This document shows positions 21,801 through 31,453 of a stretch of DNA of 64,000 nucleotides, one piece after another; the first letter of the stretch is position 1; each line of letters opens with the position of its first letter. The notes beneath the pieces are model-generated. The model was not told the DNA's origin and made no database searches. It saw nothing but the letters and a program-made list of their open reading frames with translations. Source of the stretch: Craspedostauros australis (Eukaryota; Bacillariophyta; Bacillariophyceae; Mastogloiales; Achnanthaceae); the NCBI GenBank assembly GCA_026770025.1, contig JAMXDE010000056.1:310001-374000 (forward strand). The letters run 5' to 3'. Both the position numbers and the translations under genes were made by a program.

Positions 21801-24800
21801 CTTGACACGTCCACCTCCGACAGCAGAAATAGAACGGTACAATGACTCTGAGACTTCAGCAGCATCAAGTTCCGTCGATGGAACATAGGTGGTGTCGCTG
21901 TCGTCGCTGGCGCCACTACTCGCGCTCGTCAAATCTACTGAAGATGTGTCGTCTTGATTCGCTTGTGCCTGCGCCTGCGCTGGTGCTTGCGATGCGATGG
22001 CCGCCGCCGCCGATGCTTCCAGTCCGGCTGCAGAATCCCGCTTCGTTCGAGATGGTCTTGGACCGATCGATGCCAAGATCTTGTCGGCATCGACGTCGCC
22101 GTCCTCGCTGACGACTTCGGAAATATCGTACTTCAAATTCGTTGGGAGATCCGTGTTCGCATCGTCGACACCAATTCCACCATTGCTGCTTGTACTCCTT
22201 TCGCCGTCACCACTTTCGTCGCTTCGGTCGGTCGAGGATAGTCCCGACATTTGCCGTCTTTCCGTCTCGAACTGTTGGAAGGCTTGCCATTGAGCTTTCA
22301 GCTCTTCCTTTTCTTCCGTCGTTTTCGCTCCAGCTCTCCTGTACATCGCGCGTAGTTTCTGTTCTTCCAGAGTGCCCAATTTGGAGACCGCCAGCTCGTC
22401 ATCTTCGATCGGAGCAGTGCCATCTTCAATGAGACTTTCAGTGCTATCACCTTCATACTCGTATGTGACTTCGTCCTCCTGAAAGAATGGTGTGTTCGGC
22501 GGCGGCCGTGTCGCCGACGGTTGCGGGACCGTTGCCTCCATGGGGGTTTGCTGGAGATCATCCTGAAAGAATGGTGTGTTTGGAGGTGTGGATGACACTG
22601 TTGTTGGCATTTCTGGGTCTCTTGACGAAACTCCATCGTCGTTCGCTCCCACCCTTCCTTCATCGGCAGATGGGAAGGACCAAGATGGGGGTGAGATGGT
22701 TTGGATTGGCTGGGAAGGCTTGTTATCGTAGCGACTGTCGTCGTCGGTTGCGTCATCCGATGATTGTCCAAACACATCTGAGAAATCCACGGGTTGGACA
22801 TCCTTGACCTGGTCGGCTCCTTCATTATCCTCTGGCTCCCTGTTGTCGATTGCGGATTGGAGGTAGTCAATTTCGGATTGCAGTTTGGTGATGCGAGATG
22901 GATCGGTTGTTTTGGATATCAAGTCCCTCAGCGCGACAATGGCCTGTTGGTTCATGTCCGGGTCCGCTTGCGATGGTGCCTTCCATGCGGGCGTGGACGT
23001 AGACGTGGGCGTGGATGCACCATCTGCATTGGCGTCCTGGGCTGTCTCCGAGGTGGCGCTGCCTCGTGACAGCGGTGGGATCACTGACTTCCTTGGAGGT
23101 TCGTGCCATTCGAAGGGCATCTTTGGATTCTGCTCCGAAGATAGGCCGAATAGTTGCCTTGACTTTTCCTCCTCCGACACGTAGCGCTTCCAAGATTCCA
23201 ACTTGGCCGCGATCTCGGCTTCGTCGTCGCTATCGACGGTGTTGGCGCTGAGGTTGGTGACGCCGCCGCCGCCGCCGGTCTGACCTTCCGTGTCTTTTGC
23301 GTTGGAACGGGTCGCGGTTGCGATGGATCTGTACATCTGCCATTCCTTCATGGTCTCTGGGCGGATGGTTCCTTTGTTGGCCTCCTTGTCGATTTGTGAT
23401 CTAAGCTCTTCGATGGTATCCTCGAGGATGTCCGAAACGGCCGTTTCATCAACGTCATCCTCAGAATCGGCCTGGCCTGTGCTCGCGCTCGCGCCAGTGC
23501 TTGTTGCCATTGCGCTGACGTAGTAGCCTGTCTCGTAGCTATTGCCGGAGCTGCTGCCATTGCCGTTGCTGTTGGTGTCCGAAGCGTCCATGTCTGTGCT
23601 TTGCGATCGTTTGGCCAACATTTCCTCGAGGCTTTGCAAGGCCCATTCGTCCAAGTCTTGCGTTTCGGAAGGGATTGCTGGCACTGTTGACGATGTTGCA
23701 GATGTGGGCGAGGATGTTGAGGACGCTCCTGCTGCTGATGATGGTGACGACGACGAATTGTTGGCGGCTTTCGCAGGAGCACCGTCGTCGTGTTGTTGTT
23801 GTTGTTGTTGTGTGGCGTAGTACTCCTGGAACTCATCGTATTGTTGCTGCATGTGCAGGTTACGATCGTACTCCTGCTCTGCCTCCTTGAGGATGGACTC
23901 TGCGATGTCTGTGGTCTCATCGGCCCCAATGAATGTGAGCTCCATCTCCTCCTCGAGGAGCCGCTCGTACTCCTGCAATCGTTCCATTGCCATTTTCCGC
24001 TTTTCGGATTTGAGGGTGCGGTCCAGCTCCTGTTGGATGATGGAATCCACGATCCCTTCGGCATTGTCGGGAATACTGAATTGCTTCTCGTCGTCTTTCA
24101 TATCTGCATCAAAGGAAGGAGTCTTGCTGGCATCAGCCCCGCCGTCTCTACCTAAGGGAGAGCTGACGTCTTCTCGTGATGGTTCGAGCAGCACATCGAG
24201 AGCGGCATCAAGGTTGGCCGGAGAAGTGGGGAGAGTTTGGTCCAGTTGTTGCTCCTGCCCCTGCTGCTGTTGAAGATGCTGATTTTGATTGCGTTCATTA
24301 CGGATGCTCTGCTTCATCTCATCCTGGATGGTGGCGTAATCTTTTCTGATGCCCTGTTCCTCTTTGTGAAACCACGAATCATCTTTTTGTTGCTGCTGCT
24401 GCTGCTGTGATTGTGTTGGTATATCGCCATCTTTACTGTTATTGTCATCGCTCATGTTCGGCAGCGGAAGCTTTGCGGTCGGATCACGCTCTTCCTCAAC
24501 TGATGCAGCCCCACCGGCAGTAAGGATATCATCCAACGACGGCATGCCTTCGAAGAGACTATCGAAACTGGTGGCGACGACCTTGGGGGTGTCCTCGTTG
24601 GCATCATCTGTGCTATCCTTGGTATCTTCAGAATCTGCTTGATCGTCGATGGAGATTGGTTGCACCTTGGCCTTGGAAGCTTGCGTGGGCGAGTTATTGG
24701 TTGACATCCACGGGAAGATTCGATCTCTTTTGCGCACCCGTTCCGCATCCGACTCATCCTGCGTGCCGTATCGGTTTGGATAGCCAGCACCAACATTTCC

Positions 24801-25340
24801 TGTGCTAGTATTTTCATTGCCGCGGCCACGGCCACTGAGCTGTTGTTGCCGGCGTGTGAGGAATTCGTACAGGTCATCGGTGGTCGGAGATTGTCGTTGG
24901 GCAGTTTCGTTGGTTCCATCTTCTTCATCCCCACTGATACCATCGCTGTTGCCGTACCCACGTGACTCGTCTTCGTCTGGTCTAAATGACATGAATGCGA
25001 CGATCGAAGATCCTTTCACGATTGACGAATCCAGAGCGAGACGAGGGTGATGGCGGTGCTGAATTTGGGTTTGTCCGAATGCATTGCTCTGCATGCGTGA
25101 TGTCGAATGGACTGGCAATGGAACGGTGAAAGCATCTGCACCTGCGCCAGTGTTTGCACCTGAAATGGCCATCGTGGCGGTTAGCGCAAGCCCGGTGATT
25201 GCTGCGAGTCCGTACCGGGGTCGATGCGTCGGAATTGGCACTGGAATCTGATTGCCACCATGATCATGCTCATTCCGGTGTTCATTCTCATGTTCGTGGC
25301 GCTCCTGGCGGCGGCTGATGCAATTGCGCCGTCGAATCAT
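18816..25340 (-). CDS. Probable plastid-targeted giant protein with split HAD domain and five cap-like repeats
   Basis: The product is 2174 residues from ATG 25340, the first ATG in the frame. After a basic, His-rich N-terminus, a hydrophobic segment (about 43-62) leads to GADAFTVP, resembling the ASAFAP-type site of plastid presequences in diatoms; the Phe is kept. Residues ~80-1400 are low-complexity, rich in Gln, Asp, Ser and Glu, and probably disordered. Near 1450, FGAILRLEGVIVDLTGLSYR resembles HAD motif I with its flank (FDLDGTLVDT in active enzymes), but both nucleophile/acid aspartates are replaced. Five ~60-residue repeats follow (near 1460, 1585, 1693, 1815 and 1915) with the pattern AW...A.K.G..P...A.....AV...FGW..D......A..Y...L, like alpha-helical HAD caps. 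The C-terminus (about 2007-2130, MERRPDQCTVFDTTPNAALA) matches the second half of a HAD core. Inference: a non-catalytic, scaffold-like HAD relative. Confidence 0.75.
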   Translation of the reverse strand: MIRRRNCISRRQERHEHENEHRNEHDHGGNQIPVPIPTHRPRYGLAAITGLALTATMAISGANTGAGADAFTVPLPVHSTSRMQSNAFGQTQIQHRHHPRLALDSSIVKGSSIVAFMSFRPDEDESRGYGNSDGISGDEEDGTNETAQRQSPTTDDLYEFLTRRQQQLSGRGRGNENTSTGNVGAGYPNRYGTQDESDAERVRKRDRIFPWMSTNNSPTQASKAKVQPISIDDQADSEDTKDSTDDANEDTPKVVATSFDSLFEGMPSLDDILTAGGAASVEEERDPTAKLPLPNMSDDNNSKDGDIPTQSQQQQQQQKDDSWFHKEEQGIRKDYATIQDEMKQSIRNERNQNQHLQQQQGQEQQLDQTLPTSPANLDAALDVLLEPSREDVSSPLGRDGGADASKTPSFDADMKDDEKQFSIPDNAEGIVDSIIQQELDRTLKSEKRKMAMERLQEYERLLEEEMELTFIGADETTDIAESILKEAEQEYDRNLHMQQQYDEFQEYYATQQQQQQHDDGAPAKAANNSSSSPSSAAGASSTSSPTSATSSTVPAIPSETQDLDEWALQSLEEMLAKRSQSTDMDASDTNSNGNGSSSGNSYETGYYVSAMATSTGASASTGQADSEDDVDETAVSDILEDTIEELRSQIDKEANKGTIRPETMKEWQMYRSIATATRSNAKDTEGQTGGGGGVTNLSANTVDSDDEAEIAAKLESWKRYVSEEEKSRQLFGLSSEQNPKMPFEWHEPPRKSVIPPLSRGSATSETAQDANADGASTPTSTSTPAWKAPSQADPDMNQQAIVALRDLISKTTDPSRITKLQSEIDYLQSAIDNREPEDNEGADQVKDVQPVDFSDVFGQSSDDATDDDSRYDNKPSQPIQTISPPSWSFPSADEGRVGANDDGVSSRDPEMPTTVSSTPPNTPFFQDDLQQTPMEATVPQPSATRPPPNTPFFQEDEVTYEYEGDSTESLIEDGTAPIEDDELAVSKLGTLEEQKLRAMYRRAGAKTTEEKEELKAQWQAFQQFETERRQMSGLSSTDRSDESGDGERSTSSNGGIGVDDANTDLPTNLKYDISEVVSEDGDVDADKILASIGPRPSRTKRDSAAGLEASAAAAIASQAPAQAQAQANQDDTSSVDLTSASSGASDDSDTTYVPSTELDAAEVSESLYRSISAVGGGRVKDDPSLKEEQKADFEAYMAKEAEMRKQLDSADNTADGQQQEQQQQQAIDVDQYAKDALQSLGPRPTFVRRKTTAEAGEYSDRGGILSNNEIEDDDDEDEEDNSDADNDVGDASIPEWLRKEQETGRIASGGSSGADQSTNANDNTFQGRDMDDVFDDDKYDHNMRQLAEYQRRRSGQKGGGGLGIDINVALGRGRGTDDYADYSYDTEYFRGRNNEWGMTSFEARKRHLLEYTELSTIEVSNLIDHKTSVYATGVSQYMPRINKPFQEFGAILRLEGVIVDLTGLSYRAWTAVAKKFAVRLPTVEDARRASVVQSEVAVRDVFYWTKDLLESREIAQEHDLQFQLLFDEWAEQNGIEKPVDDASNASASAANTNDINPIAMGAAELGSGHSTAARANPAMNEQERLSIVKHAWEATANKYGFPNPPFDLIVQSTAMSPDIAVQTMFGWSADPNQVDRIVAAYRHFMQQLREQRSNGNDHGRKPVSGSGSDLPLGAPVNVSTRLEAINENDMLEIQFVAWSELAKEIGQPEPEPEAVLAAAVLNDAAIVIMDGFGWTDDAVKAQELAHRYQSKLTEIINTKVHGRAHELVDRETGGVGLNTALPSPDQAATKQPGKHSSQQAQAQKQQLEALLDAQASAWATTAAKHGFDSPSIDQIELTMRMQPDESVRRLLAWTHNFNDEQIRTISSTYEEALNGIAASESSKPLMDAAASSRANGAQGTASTASTEPSTDELFKVAFDAWTEVAWKRGYAMPSNEDVLFALTVGPEEAILNGFGWADDMEQSLQIAQEYRDQITSKRSRWKDASSQGSSFGAGRNGDGEGIRDDAADIPAVAPVAGIHQWIKSLLDVEMGCGITSHLTRDQALMLLDFAGLQNVIPPEHCVTADDNYDRDSQQLLGAALRMERRPDQCTVFDTTPNAALAGQDVEMRTVAFVGTYPRYDLLAADATAVSFSELTAMNIRRLFGERVYDQPQLDMVQAQPAPKRKVLTRFWDDE

Positions 25341-26761
25341 TGTGTGCGGTTTCTCTTGGAGTTGGAATTGTTGTCGTAATTGGAGTTGCAGTGGCAATTG
25401 TGGGAGATTTGTGAGTGCTTCCAAACTCCCAGCCTTTCTCTCTCGCGCCGCCTCGTTGTCCAGCCGCTTAGTTCTGTGCTCACGATTGCGCAACGATGCT
25501 CAACTGCGAAGATGGTATTGTACCAGTTCCAGTACCAGTGCCAGTACGAGGATGTGTATTGTGGTTGTCAGATGCTTGGTGCTTACACCACGTGTACCGA
25601 CGGTAATGAGTCTCCCACCACGATTGCAGAGAGTGGTTATCGCGGCACAAATATTGGTATTGCACGACCAAGAGCAGAGTCTTCCAGAAGGAATAGAAGG
25701 TATAATAGCTGGAAGCGTGGAATGGTACACTAGAGTACTCCAGTGTGAAACGTGACCCTTCAACGCGTGGAGCTTTGGGTTTGCTTCTCTCTCTGTTGTG
25801 CTCTCTCTTCCCCAAGTCTCAGTAATACGAATCGATGCCCAAGGATGCGCTGCCGTCTGAGCTGACACTGATAGAGGTGAGGTGATCTTGATGCGGTTAG
25901 CCTCAGTAGTCGTACGACTAGTAGTATGGTACCAATGCGGATGCGACAGAAGGTGGAGTGGCGGAATACAAAGAATGACGCCAGACGCCAATGAAAGCGG
26001 ATGCTGCTCCTTTGCACACTCGTCCCGCTTGCGCTGACAGATGAGTTCTGCGTGCGATGAATCAGATGAAGCTTGTGGAATCGTGGAATGTGGTGAAAGA
26101 GTGTGTTGGTATGTTGGTGTGTTGGTGAAGTGATGGAGTGGTCGAACGCGTGGAATCTTCTGCTCGACAACCTGCTCCGCCCCTCGACGATACTTGCACC
26201 ATCTGCCACCAAACACGCTACAATCGAAAGTACCCGCATCCATCACCAGCTGTCTCATCGCAGAGAGGTGGCATCCCCATTTCCACCACCCACCAACACA
26301 ACACGACACAAACGGAAGCGAAGCGAAGCGGAACGGCAGCCGAGAGACATCTGTCACCACCCACGATCGCGGCAGTCACTGTTTCCGTCACCACGCAACG
26401 TGTGACGTCGGCAACAAACAGAGTCCAGGTGGTCGATTACGAGCTCTACTACGAGCTGCACACGGAATAACAACACAGGACCAACGCTCTTCGCTTCTTG
26501 CTATCACGAGGTCTGAGGCGGTGACATCATCGTTGACGCGAGGTCCATGTCGAGGGAGCAGCGACATCCACGACTGACGCACACCAAACCGTGCGTTCTG
26601 CGCCAATCATTGCGGTTCTTTCTTTCGTCTTTGGGACGCGGAACATCGAAACCAGGGACACGCGGCAAAATGTCGAGTATGACCCCAAAACCTCATGACT
26701 TAAATACGAACGACAGTTTCAGTGACGTTTGATATTTATTTGGTCATCACGTCTAAATTGA
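25341..26761. other. Intergenic region; no convincing gene
   Basis: This is upstream of the minus-strand HAD-repeat gene and extends to the edge of the 26.8-32.2 kb transposon. Several open frames overlap on both strands (for example 25500-26360 minus and 26103-26577 plus), but all are compositionally random. A promoter for the HAD-repeat gene is expected here. Confidence 0.5.
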
Positions 26762-26785
26762 TAGTATCATGCTGTCATGTGTCAT

Positions 26786-26930
26786 TGTCGGGAATGTCGG
26801 GAATGTCGGGAGTTTTGTCGGGAATGTCGGGTGTCTTGTCGGGAATGTCGGGTGCTTTGTCGGGAATGTCGGGTGTGTTGTCGGGAATGTCGGGTGCGTT
26901 GTCGGGAATGTCGGGAATGTCGGGAATGTC
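26786..26930. repeat. 21-bp minisatellite, left array
   Basis: The unit is TTGTCGGGAATGTCGGGTGY plus one variable base. There are about five full units, with extra 9-bp GGGAATGTC copies at both edges. It closely matches the array at 31919-32060 in unit, length (~145 bp) and orientation, and is open in several frames on both strands. Confidence 0.95.
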
Positions 26931-27177
26931 AGGATTCTCTCCAACACACACCCGCAGCTGATTCAGCACAGCCCCTGGCGACGGACAGACGAAAGAATGA
27001 AGAAAACAAAAACGTGTGTCGTGGTAACAACAGACACAGTCACACAGAGTGCGAAACCGACACGCTTGCGCTCATTTTGTGGATGTGCACTTGACTCAAT
27101 GAGAGAGAGTAGAGTAGGGTTGATTGTATTAATAAGTAATGGTGCTATCCATTTAATTCACAACTACTGCTGATCAA

Positions 27178-28086
27178 CTATACATTGAATATTGCAGCCC
27201 CGTTGTCCATCTGATATTGAACAATCACACAAACTGCGACCATCACATGTTCATACAGCTCGCTTCCGTGTCGGAATGTATGGCCAAGACTGTTGAAGAA
27301 CTTCAACCGTCCATTGAACGTCTCATGACGACAACGAGCTCTGCTCTTGAATTTGGCAAGCTCTTTGCAGTCCATTTTGTCTGGGAGAGAAAGGAGCTTG
27401 CGTTCTTGTGGTCTGCTGGTGGCATACCCTCTGTCGGCAATCGCGAGTTTGCCTGGCTTCAGCTTGTGCATCAGACCGCTCCGGAAAATTGTCATGTCGT
27501 GTTCGCCGCCTCGGTGTGGCCCACTGATCCACACGCACTTTGCTCCAAAAACCGACATCGCGAGTTCGTACTTCACTGCTCCATGGTTGAATTTTTGGGA
27601 ACAGTACTTGCGGTCGATGGGGAGCGTTGGGTGCTTTTTCTCCCAAGTGCGAAAATCTGTTCCATCCACAGTGATGGCGAACACTGGCGAATTGTCCGCG
27701 TCGAGTGCTGGGTCCCAGACAATTTTTTTGGACTTCAGCGAGGCGATGCGGCGAATCCATTTCCACAATGGCTCTCCACGGCAGTATCGCTCACACACCC
27801 CAAAACGCGATGCCAGGATGCTCGCGTTCTTTGGGTATGTCCAAAGGAAGTGGTGTGCCATCATGAAGAGCTTGAATCCTGAGGGTGACTTCTCTTTGGC
27901 TGAGAGCTTGGCACCATCGAATGAGTCTGAATTCATGTCAAACCACATTTCTGACAGGTCCAGCGGTGAAGACCCGTAGTGTTGACGGAATGCTTTTGTG
28001 CGTTGGTCGATGGATGCGGCGCTCTGAAAATGTTGGCCAGTGTACTGGAGACCAATGGTCATGACGTCGGTGGTGGTCAGTAACAT
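27178..28086 (-). CDS. DDE_Tnp_4 (PIF/Harbinger-like) transposase
   Basis: The product is 302 residues from ATG 28086. Family hallmarks are visible in order. VFAITVDGTDFRTWE carries the first catalytic Asp near 153. NHGAVKYELAMSVFG and WISGPHRGGEHDMTIFR carry the second Asp-containing segment near 205. LAIADRGYA follows, and then CRHETFNGRLKFF, the usual helix with the terminal acidic residue, near 263. The C-terminal FRHGSELYEHVMVAVCVIVQYQ matches HARBI1-type nucleases. The frame is intact and of roughly family length, so the gene may be functional. Such enzymes cut and paste DNA at TWA targets and normally act with a Myb/SANT-like partner encoded nearby. Confidence 0.88.
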   Translation of the reverse strand: MLLTTTDVMTIGLQYTGQHFQSAASIDQRTKAFRQHYGSSPLDLSEMWFDMNSDSFDGAKLSAKEKSPSGFKLFMMAHHFLWTYPKNASILASRFGVCERYCRGEPLWKWIRRIASLKSKKIVWDPALDADNSPVFAITVDGTDFRTWEKKHPTLPIDRKYCSQKFNHGAVKYELAMSVFGAKCVWISGPHRGGEHDMTIFRSGLMHKLKPGKLAIADRGYATSRPQERKLLSLPDKMDCKELAKFKSRARCRHETFNGRLKFFNSLGHTFRHGSELYEHVMVAVCVIVQYQMDNGAAIFNV

Positions 28087-28709
28087 GATGTGAGTGTTGC
28101 TTCTCAACTGATGATTTGTGAGTGTGGTTGATCAACCTCGGCTGCATCAAATCAAGCCAGTTCCTGTTGTGTTCCATCGCTTGCTTGTTCTTGGAACTGG
28201 TCGCAGTAGCGCAGCAGCAGTCGCCATTCGAATGACACCGGCAGTAGCAACAGTACCATCAGTAACAGTAGCAACAGCAGTAGCTGTTGCAGCGATAGAA
28301 ACAGTAGCCACAGTCGGACTAGCAACATAGTACCAATCCTTGCAACCGTATTCAGAATTGCAGTTGGAACCATCACAATGGCAGTCGTAGTAACAACAAG
28401 AGTAGTAGTCGTTGTCATAGTTGTTGAGTTCTTCTTGTTCTACAGTAGACCCGCTTGGCCGTTAGTTGGCGACGATTTAGTCATCACACGCAAGTCCACA
28501 CACAAGGTCATGTGTTGCTGCTATCGATTGCTAGTATGTGAGTATCGCCAATCACGTTGCCAGGACTGATCCGTCTTGACAAGAACAAGAGCTCGCAGCG
28601 ACGCGACTCAGCTCGACGAAATGCAGCAGACCACAGCTGGTACTCTCATCCAACAACCGCGAGTCACTCTATACTGGTATTGCTTCCCCATAGTATCACA
28701 TACCCGACC
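28087..28709. other. Divergent promoter region between transposase and ORF2
   Basis: About 620 bp with a low-complexity CAG/GTA-rich stretch (28200-28330). No gene is recognisable. It presumably holds the promoters of the two divergent transposon genes. Confidence 0.45.
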
Positions 28710-29126
28710 ATGAGCAAGGTGACAGCAGCGAAAACGGAGACCAAGCTTGGCAGGGAGGTGCGCTTCTGCGCAGGAAAGTACCAAGGGAAGGTTGGATGGC
28801 TCGACGCATCCAAAGAGCCAACGCCGAAGAAAGTGTACGTGTTTGTGGACTTGGGCCAAGGAAAACACAAGCACACCATTGTCAGCCAGACGAGCGTCGC
28901 ACCACGCCACACCAAGCCTGAAACATACGGCGAGGCGATTTTCCAACAGCACGAGGACATCGAGAGAGCAGCTGACCACTTGGTGAAAATGCTTGCAGAG
29001 TGTTCGATCAGTGGATTTACCGAAGACATTGGCACCATCCTGACCGCCAAGATGACGGCTGCTCACAGTCGCCAAGAGAGTCTCGGCAGCAAGGCGAAAT
29101 GGAGAAAGGTCCAATTCGAGAAGTGA
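28710..29126 (+). CDS. Transposon ORF2: small basic protein, unknown function
   Basis: The product is 138 residues from ATG 28710 (context GACCATGAG). It has a beta-rich N-terminal part, VRFCAGKYQGKVGWLD followed by KKVYVFVDLGQGKHKHTIV, reminiscent of a KOW/Tudor-like small barrel, then a predicted helical C-terminus ending in a basic KWRKVQFEK. I do not recognise a named family. It sits divergently from the transposase and converges with ORF3 (134 bp apart), suggesting an accessory role in the same element. Confidence 0.6.
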   Translation: MSKVTAAKTETKLGREVRFCAGKYQGKVGWLDASKEPTPKKVYVFVDLGQGKHKHTIVSQTSVAPRHTKPETYGEAIFQQHEDIERAADHLVKMLAECSISGFTEDIGTILTAKMTAAHSRQESLGSKAKWRKVQFEK

Positions 29127-29260
29127 ATCAGAGAACACAACGAACTTGCGCGATCGTTGCGAACCAACAAACAGACGGAAAGACAACCAGCAACACTCAA
29201 CAAAGCACAAGTAACCTCAATTAGTCTTATTATCAATTAACCACAACACACAAAATGCAA

Positions 29261-30475
29261 TCAGGCGCCCGTCTTCTTCTTCTTGTTCTTCTTCTTCTTG
29301 AAGAGCCCACCAGCGGTCGTTTTAGTCTTATCCTTGGTGTTGCGAACGCCACCATCCAAACCAATTCTCCAATAAATGATCAACCCAGTCAGCACACTGC
29401 CTTCATCAAATCCGAACTCGTTCGCGTCTGCTTCGAGTGGGATGTGGTCTTCTTTGAGTGTCGCGTTGTTGTTGGAGAACACAGTGTTGTCAAGACGGAC
29501 AACATCTGGAAAAACCAACCAATAGAAACAAGTGACACGTCCCTGTGCTTCGTCGATTGCGACTTGTGTGGACTGGTGAGCGAGCTTGGTGGCACCGCAC
29601 TCCAGGTCTTCGTGGTACCGTTCACGATCACGGGTCCAGAAGTCAACAGAAGGGCCCTCAATTTGGATGACACGGCCTGCCAACTCTGCTTCGGTTGCTG
29701 GGATTGTTGCTTTCCATTCATTGAAGTCTGGTGGCGGGATGGATTTGGAAATATGGAAAGCGTTCACCGTGTGATCATTGTGGTTGATGCCAGACACGTG
29801 TTGCACGTTGAACTCACGGTTGCGCTCAGGATGGTCCACACTGACCATCGTGATGAATGGGCGATTGCGTGTTCCTTGCTGCTCTTGGACGAGCGTTTCG
29901 AGCGATTCGAGACTTGCCGCGGATGGGGAGATGCTGGCAGTATCCACAGCACCAGGTGGCGTGAACAGAGCTCTTGCGGTCATTGTAGTGTATGGGCGAA
30001 GTAGAGGTGATTGAAGAGAATTGTCGCAAGATTGTTGGGGGCGAGAGAAGCTGGGAGTCGCCCTTGTGGATGGTGGCGAAGTTACCCGTAGACGGCTAAA
30101 TGCAGAGGTGAGGTCGTCTTCGTCTGTGTTTTGTATGATGGCAGCAGCAGCGGCAACAGCGGTGGCGGTAGCGGCTGAGGAGGTTGTCGCTGGTGTTGCA
30201 GTAGTCGTTGTCACTGGAGTGTGGATCTTGGTCTTGCTGGTTGGATCGATTCCAAGCCTTGCCAACAGCTTCTCGTATCCTTTCGGTGTGAGCCTCTGGA
30301 TGTCGGAGAAGCGTTTCTGAACTGCTCTGCGCTTGATTGTCCCAGACAGCCCGTACACGGTTGGGTTGGAGTTGCAAACTTCTCGTAGGTTGATCAGGTT
30401 GAGAGGGATCGGGGAGTTCTGGATCTCCTGAAGCAAAAGTTTGAGCACAGCATCTTCGACAACAGGGAGTGTCAT
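29261..30475 (-). CDS. Transposon ORF3: unknown protein with lysine-rich C-terminus
   Basis: The product is 404 residues from ATG 30475. Residues 1-80 look folded and helical (VVEDAVLKLLLQEIQNSP, then GTIKRRAVQKRFSDIQRL) and could be a small DNA-binding or interaction domain. A Thr/Ala-rich low-complexity linker follows (about 90-130). A second folded part (about 205-385) is conserved-looking, with many Trp and aromatic residues (FWTRDRERYHEDLECG, FYWLVFPDVVRLDN). The C-terminus is a Lys cluster (KKKKNKKKK), a likely nuclear localisation signal. I do not recognise a family. Position and nuclear signal suggest a partner of the transposase. Confidence 0.55.
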   Translation of the reverse strand: MTLPVVEDAVLKLLLQEIQNSPIPLNLINLREVCNSNPTVYGLSGTIKRRAVQKRFSDIQRLTPKGYEKLLARLGIDPTSKTKIHTPVTTTTATPATTSSAATATAVAAAAAIIQNTDEDDLTSAFSRLRVTSPPSTRATPSFSRPQQSCDNSLQSPLLRPYTTMTARALFTPPGAVDTASISPSAASLESLETLVQEQQGTRNRPFITMVSVDHPERNREFNVQHVSGINHNDHTVNAFHISKSIPPPDFNEWKATIPATEAELAGRVIQIEGPSVDFWTRDRERYHEDLECGATKLAHQSTQVAIDEAQGRVTCFYWLVFPDVVRLDNTVFSNNNATLKEDHIPLEADANEFGFDEGSVLTGLIIYWRIGLDGGVRNTKDKTKTTAGGLFKKKKNKKKKTGA

Positions 30476-30931
30476 GTTTGGTGCTACATGTATTACTAGA
30501 TGCAACCTGCAATTTGTGCGATGTCTGGTTGCAAAATGGTCGAGCTGCAGCCTAGATGCATGTCAAAGTTGACGCTCATCACCTCCATGGCATCGTCATT
30601 GCTTTCGCAAAAGCTACGACATAGCATTGCTTCAATACCTGCCTCAGCATTGCTCCATAGAACTTTCTTACATAGACAAGACAACAACAAACCACATAGC
30701 ATTGGATCGGCACTATGGACAAAGACAATTCAAGAAACTTCGTGGTTAATGATGGACATCATGGTGATTGCCCCACATGCATCGATAGATCGTGTCTCGT
30801 ATGCTACACTCTGTTCAACAGTAGAAGAACAGCACGAGGTTTCCGCACAATGCTGATTGGAACAAGAGCTCGAATCTGCCCCACTCACGTCCTCCTGTCT
30901 GGACCACTGCAAATGAGTCATAAATTCAACA
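30476..30931. other. Divergent promoter region between ORF3 and ORF4
   Basis: 456 bp with no recognisable gene. Overlapping short frames on both strands are probably chance. Confidence 0.4.
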
Positions 30932-31453
30932 ATGCCAAAGTCAACTCAACCTGGTTGGATCGATTGGAGGAAGAGCCCAGCGCGGGCAATCCTGATGGAG
31001 GATTTGGAACCTGGCGGAGTATTGTACAACAAAGAGTATCCTGCTGAGGTTGCATTCGAGGTCTATCGCGACACGCCTGAATTTGCTGGTGTGGTGTTTG
31101 GTCAATTCAAGGCACGATACAACGACTACAAGAAGAAAGCCAGCGAGCGGCATGTAAGATCGTGCTTGGAACGCAGAGCGCTTGAACGTGATCGTGCAAT
31201 GCATCCAAGAGCATCAACTAACAACATGGGACAGCCAGTATTCGACATGTCTGAGGCAAAGGCACTGCTTGCTGATGATGTCAAGAACAACCGACACACT
31301 CAACTGCCACCTTCCGAGTTCCAAAAGACACGCAAGGAGTACATGCATTTTAACAAGGACGTGTTTCGCCATCGAATTTATCAGGAGGTCCGTCATCAGA
31401 AGTTCATTCATTACCTTGCGATCCAGCAAGCATCGAAGAAGAGCTCCAAGTGA
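30932..31453 (+). CDS. Transposon ORF4: small putative DNA-binding accessory protein
   Basis: The product is 173 residues from ATG 30932. The N-terminal half (WRKSPARAILMEDLEPGG, then FAGVVFGQFKARYNDYKKK) has the look of a compact helical domain found in hypothetical transposon-linked proteins of stramenopiles. The C-terminal half is basic and helical (HFNKDVFRHRIYQEVRHQKF) and ends in KKSSK. By analogy with PIF/Harbinger elements, which need a second DNA-binding protein, this is the best candidate for that role; this is inference, as no Myb/SANT signature can be confirmed by eye. Confidence 0.5.
   Translation: MPKSTQPGWIDWRKSPARAILMEDLEPGGVLYNKEYPAEVAFEVYRDTPEFAGVVFGQFKARYNDYKKKASERHVRSCLERRALERDRAMHPRASTNNMGQPVFDMSEAKALLADDVKNNRHTQLPPSEFQKTRKEYMHFNKDVFRHRIYQEVRHQKFIHYLAIQQASKKSSK

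Noticed and set aside
25500-26360. A 286-codon minus-strand open frame
   Set aside because: Composition is random, no domain is seen, and equally long frames overlap on the plus strand. It begins from a non-ATG codon.
26722-27173. Frames encoding LSGMSG, VGNVG or PDIPDK repeats
   Set aside because: All are translations of the 21-bp minisatellite in different frames; no start context or flanking domain.
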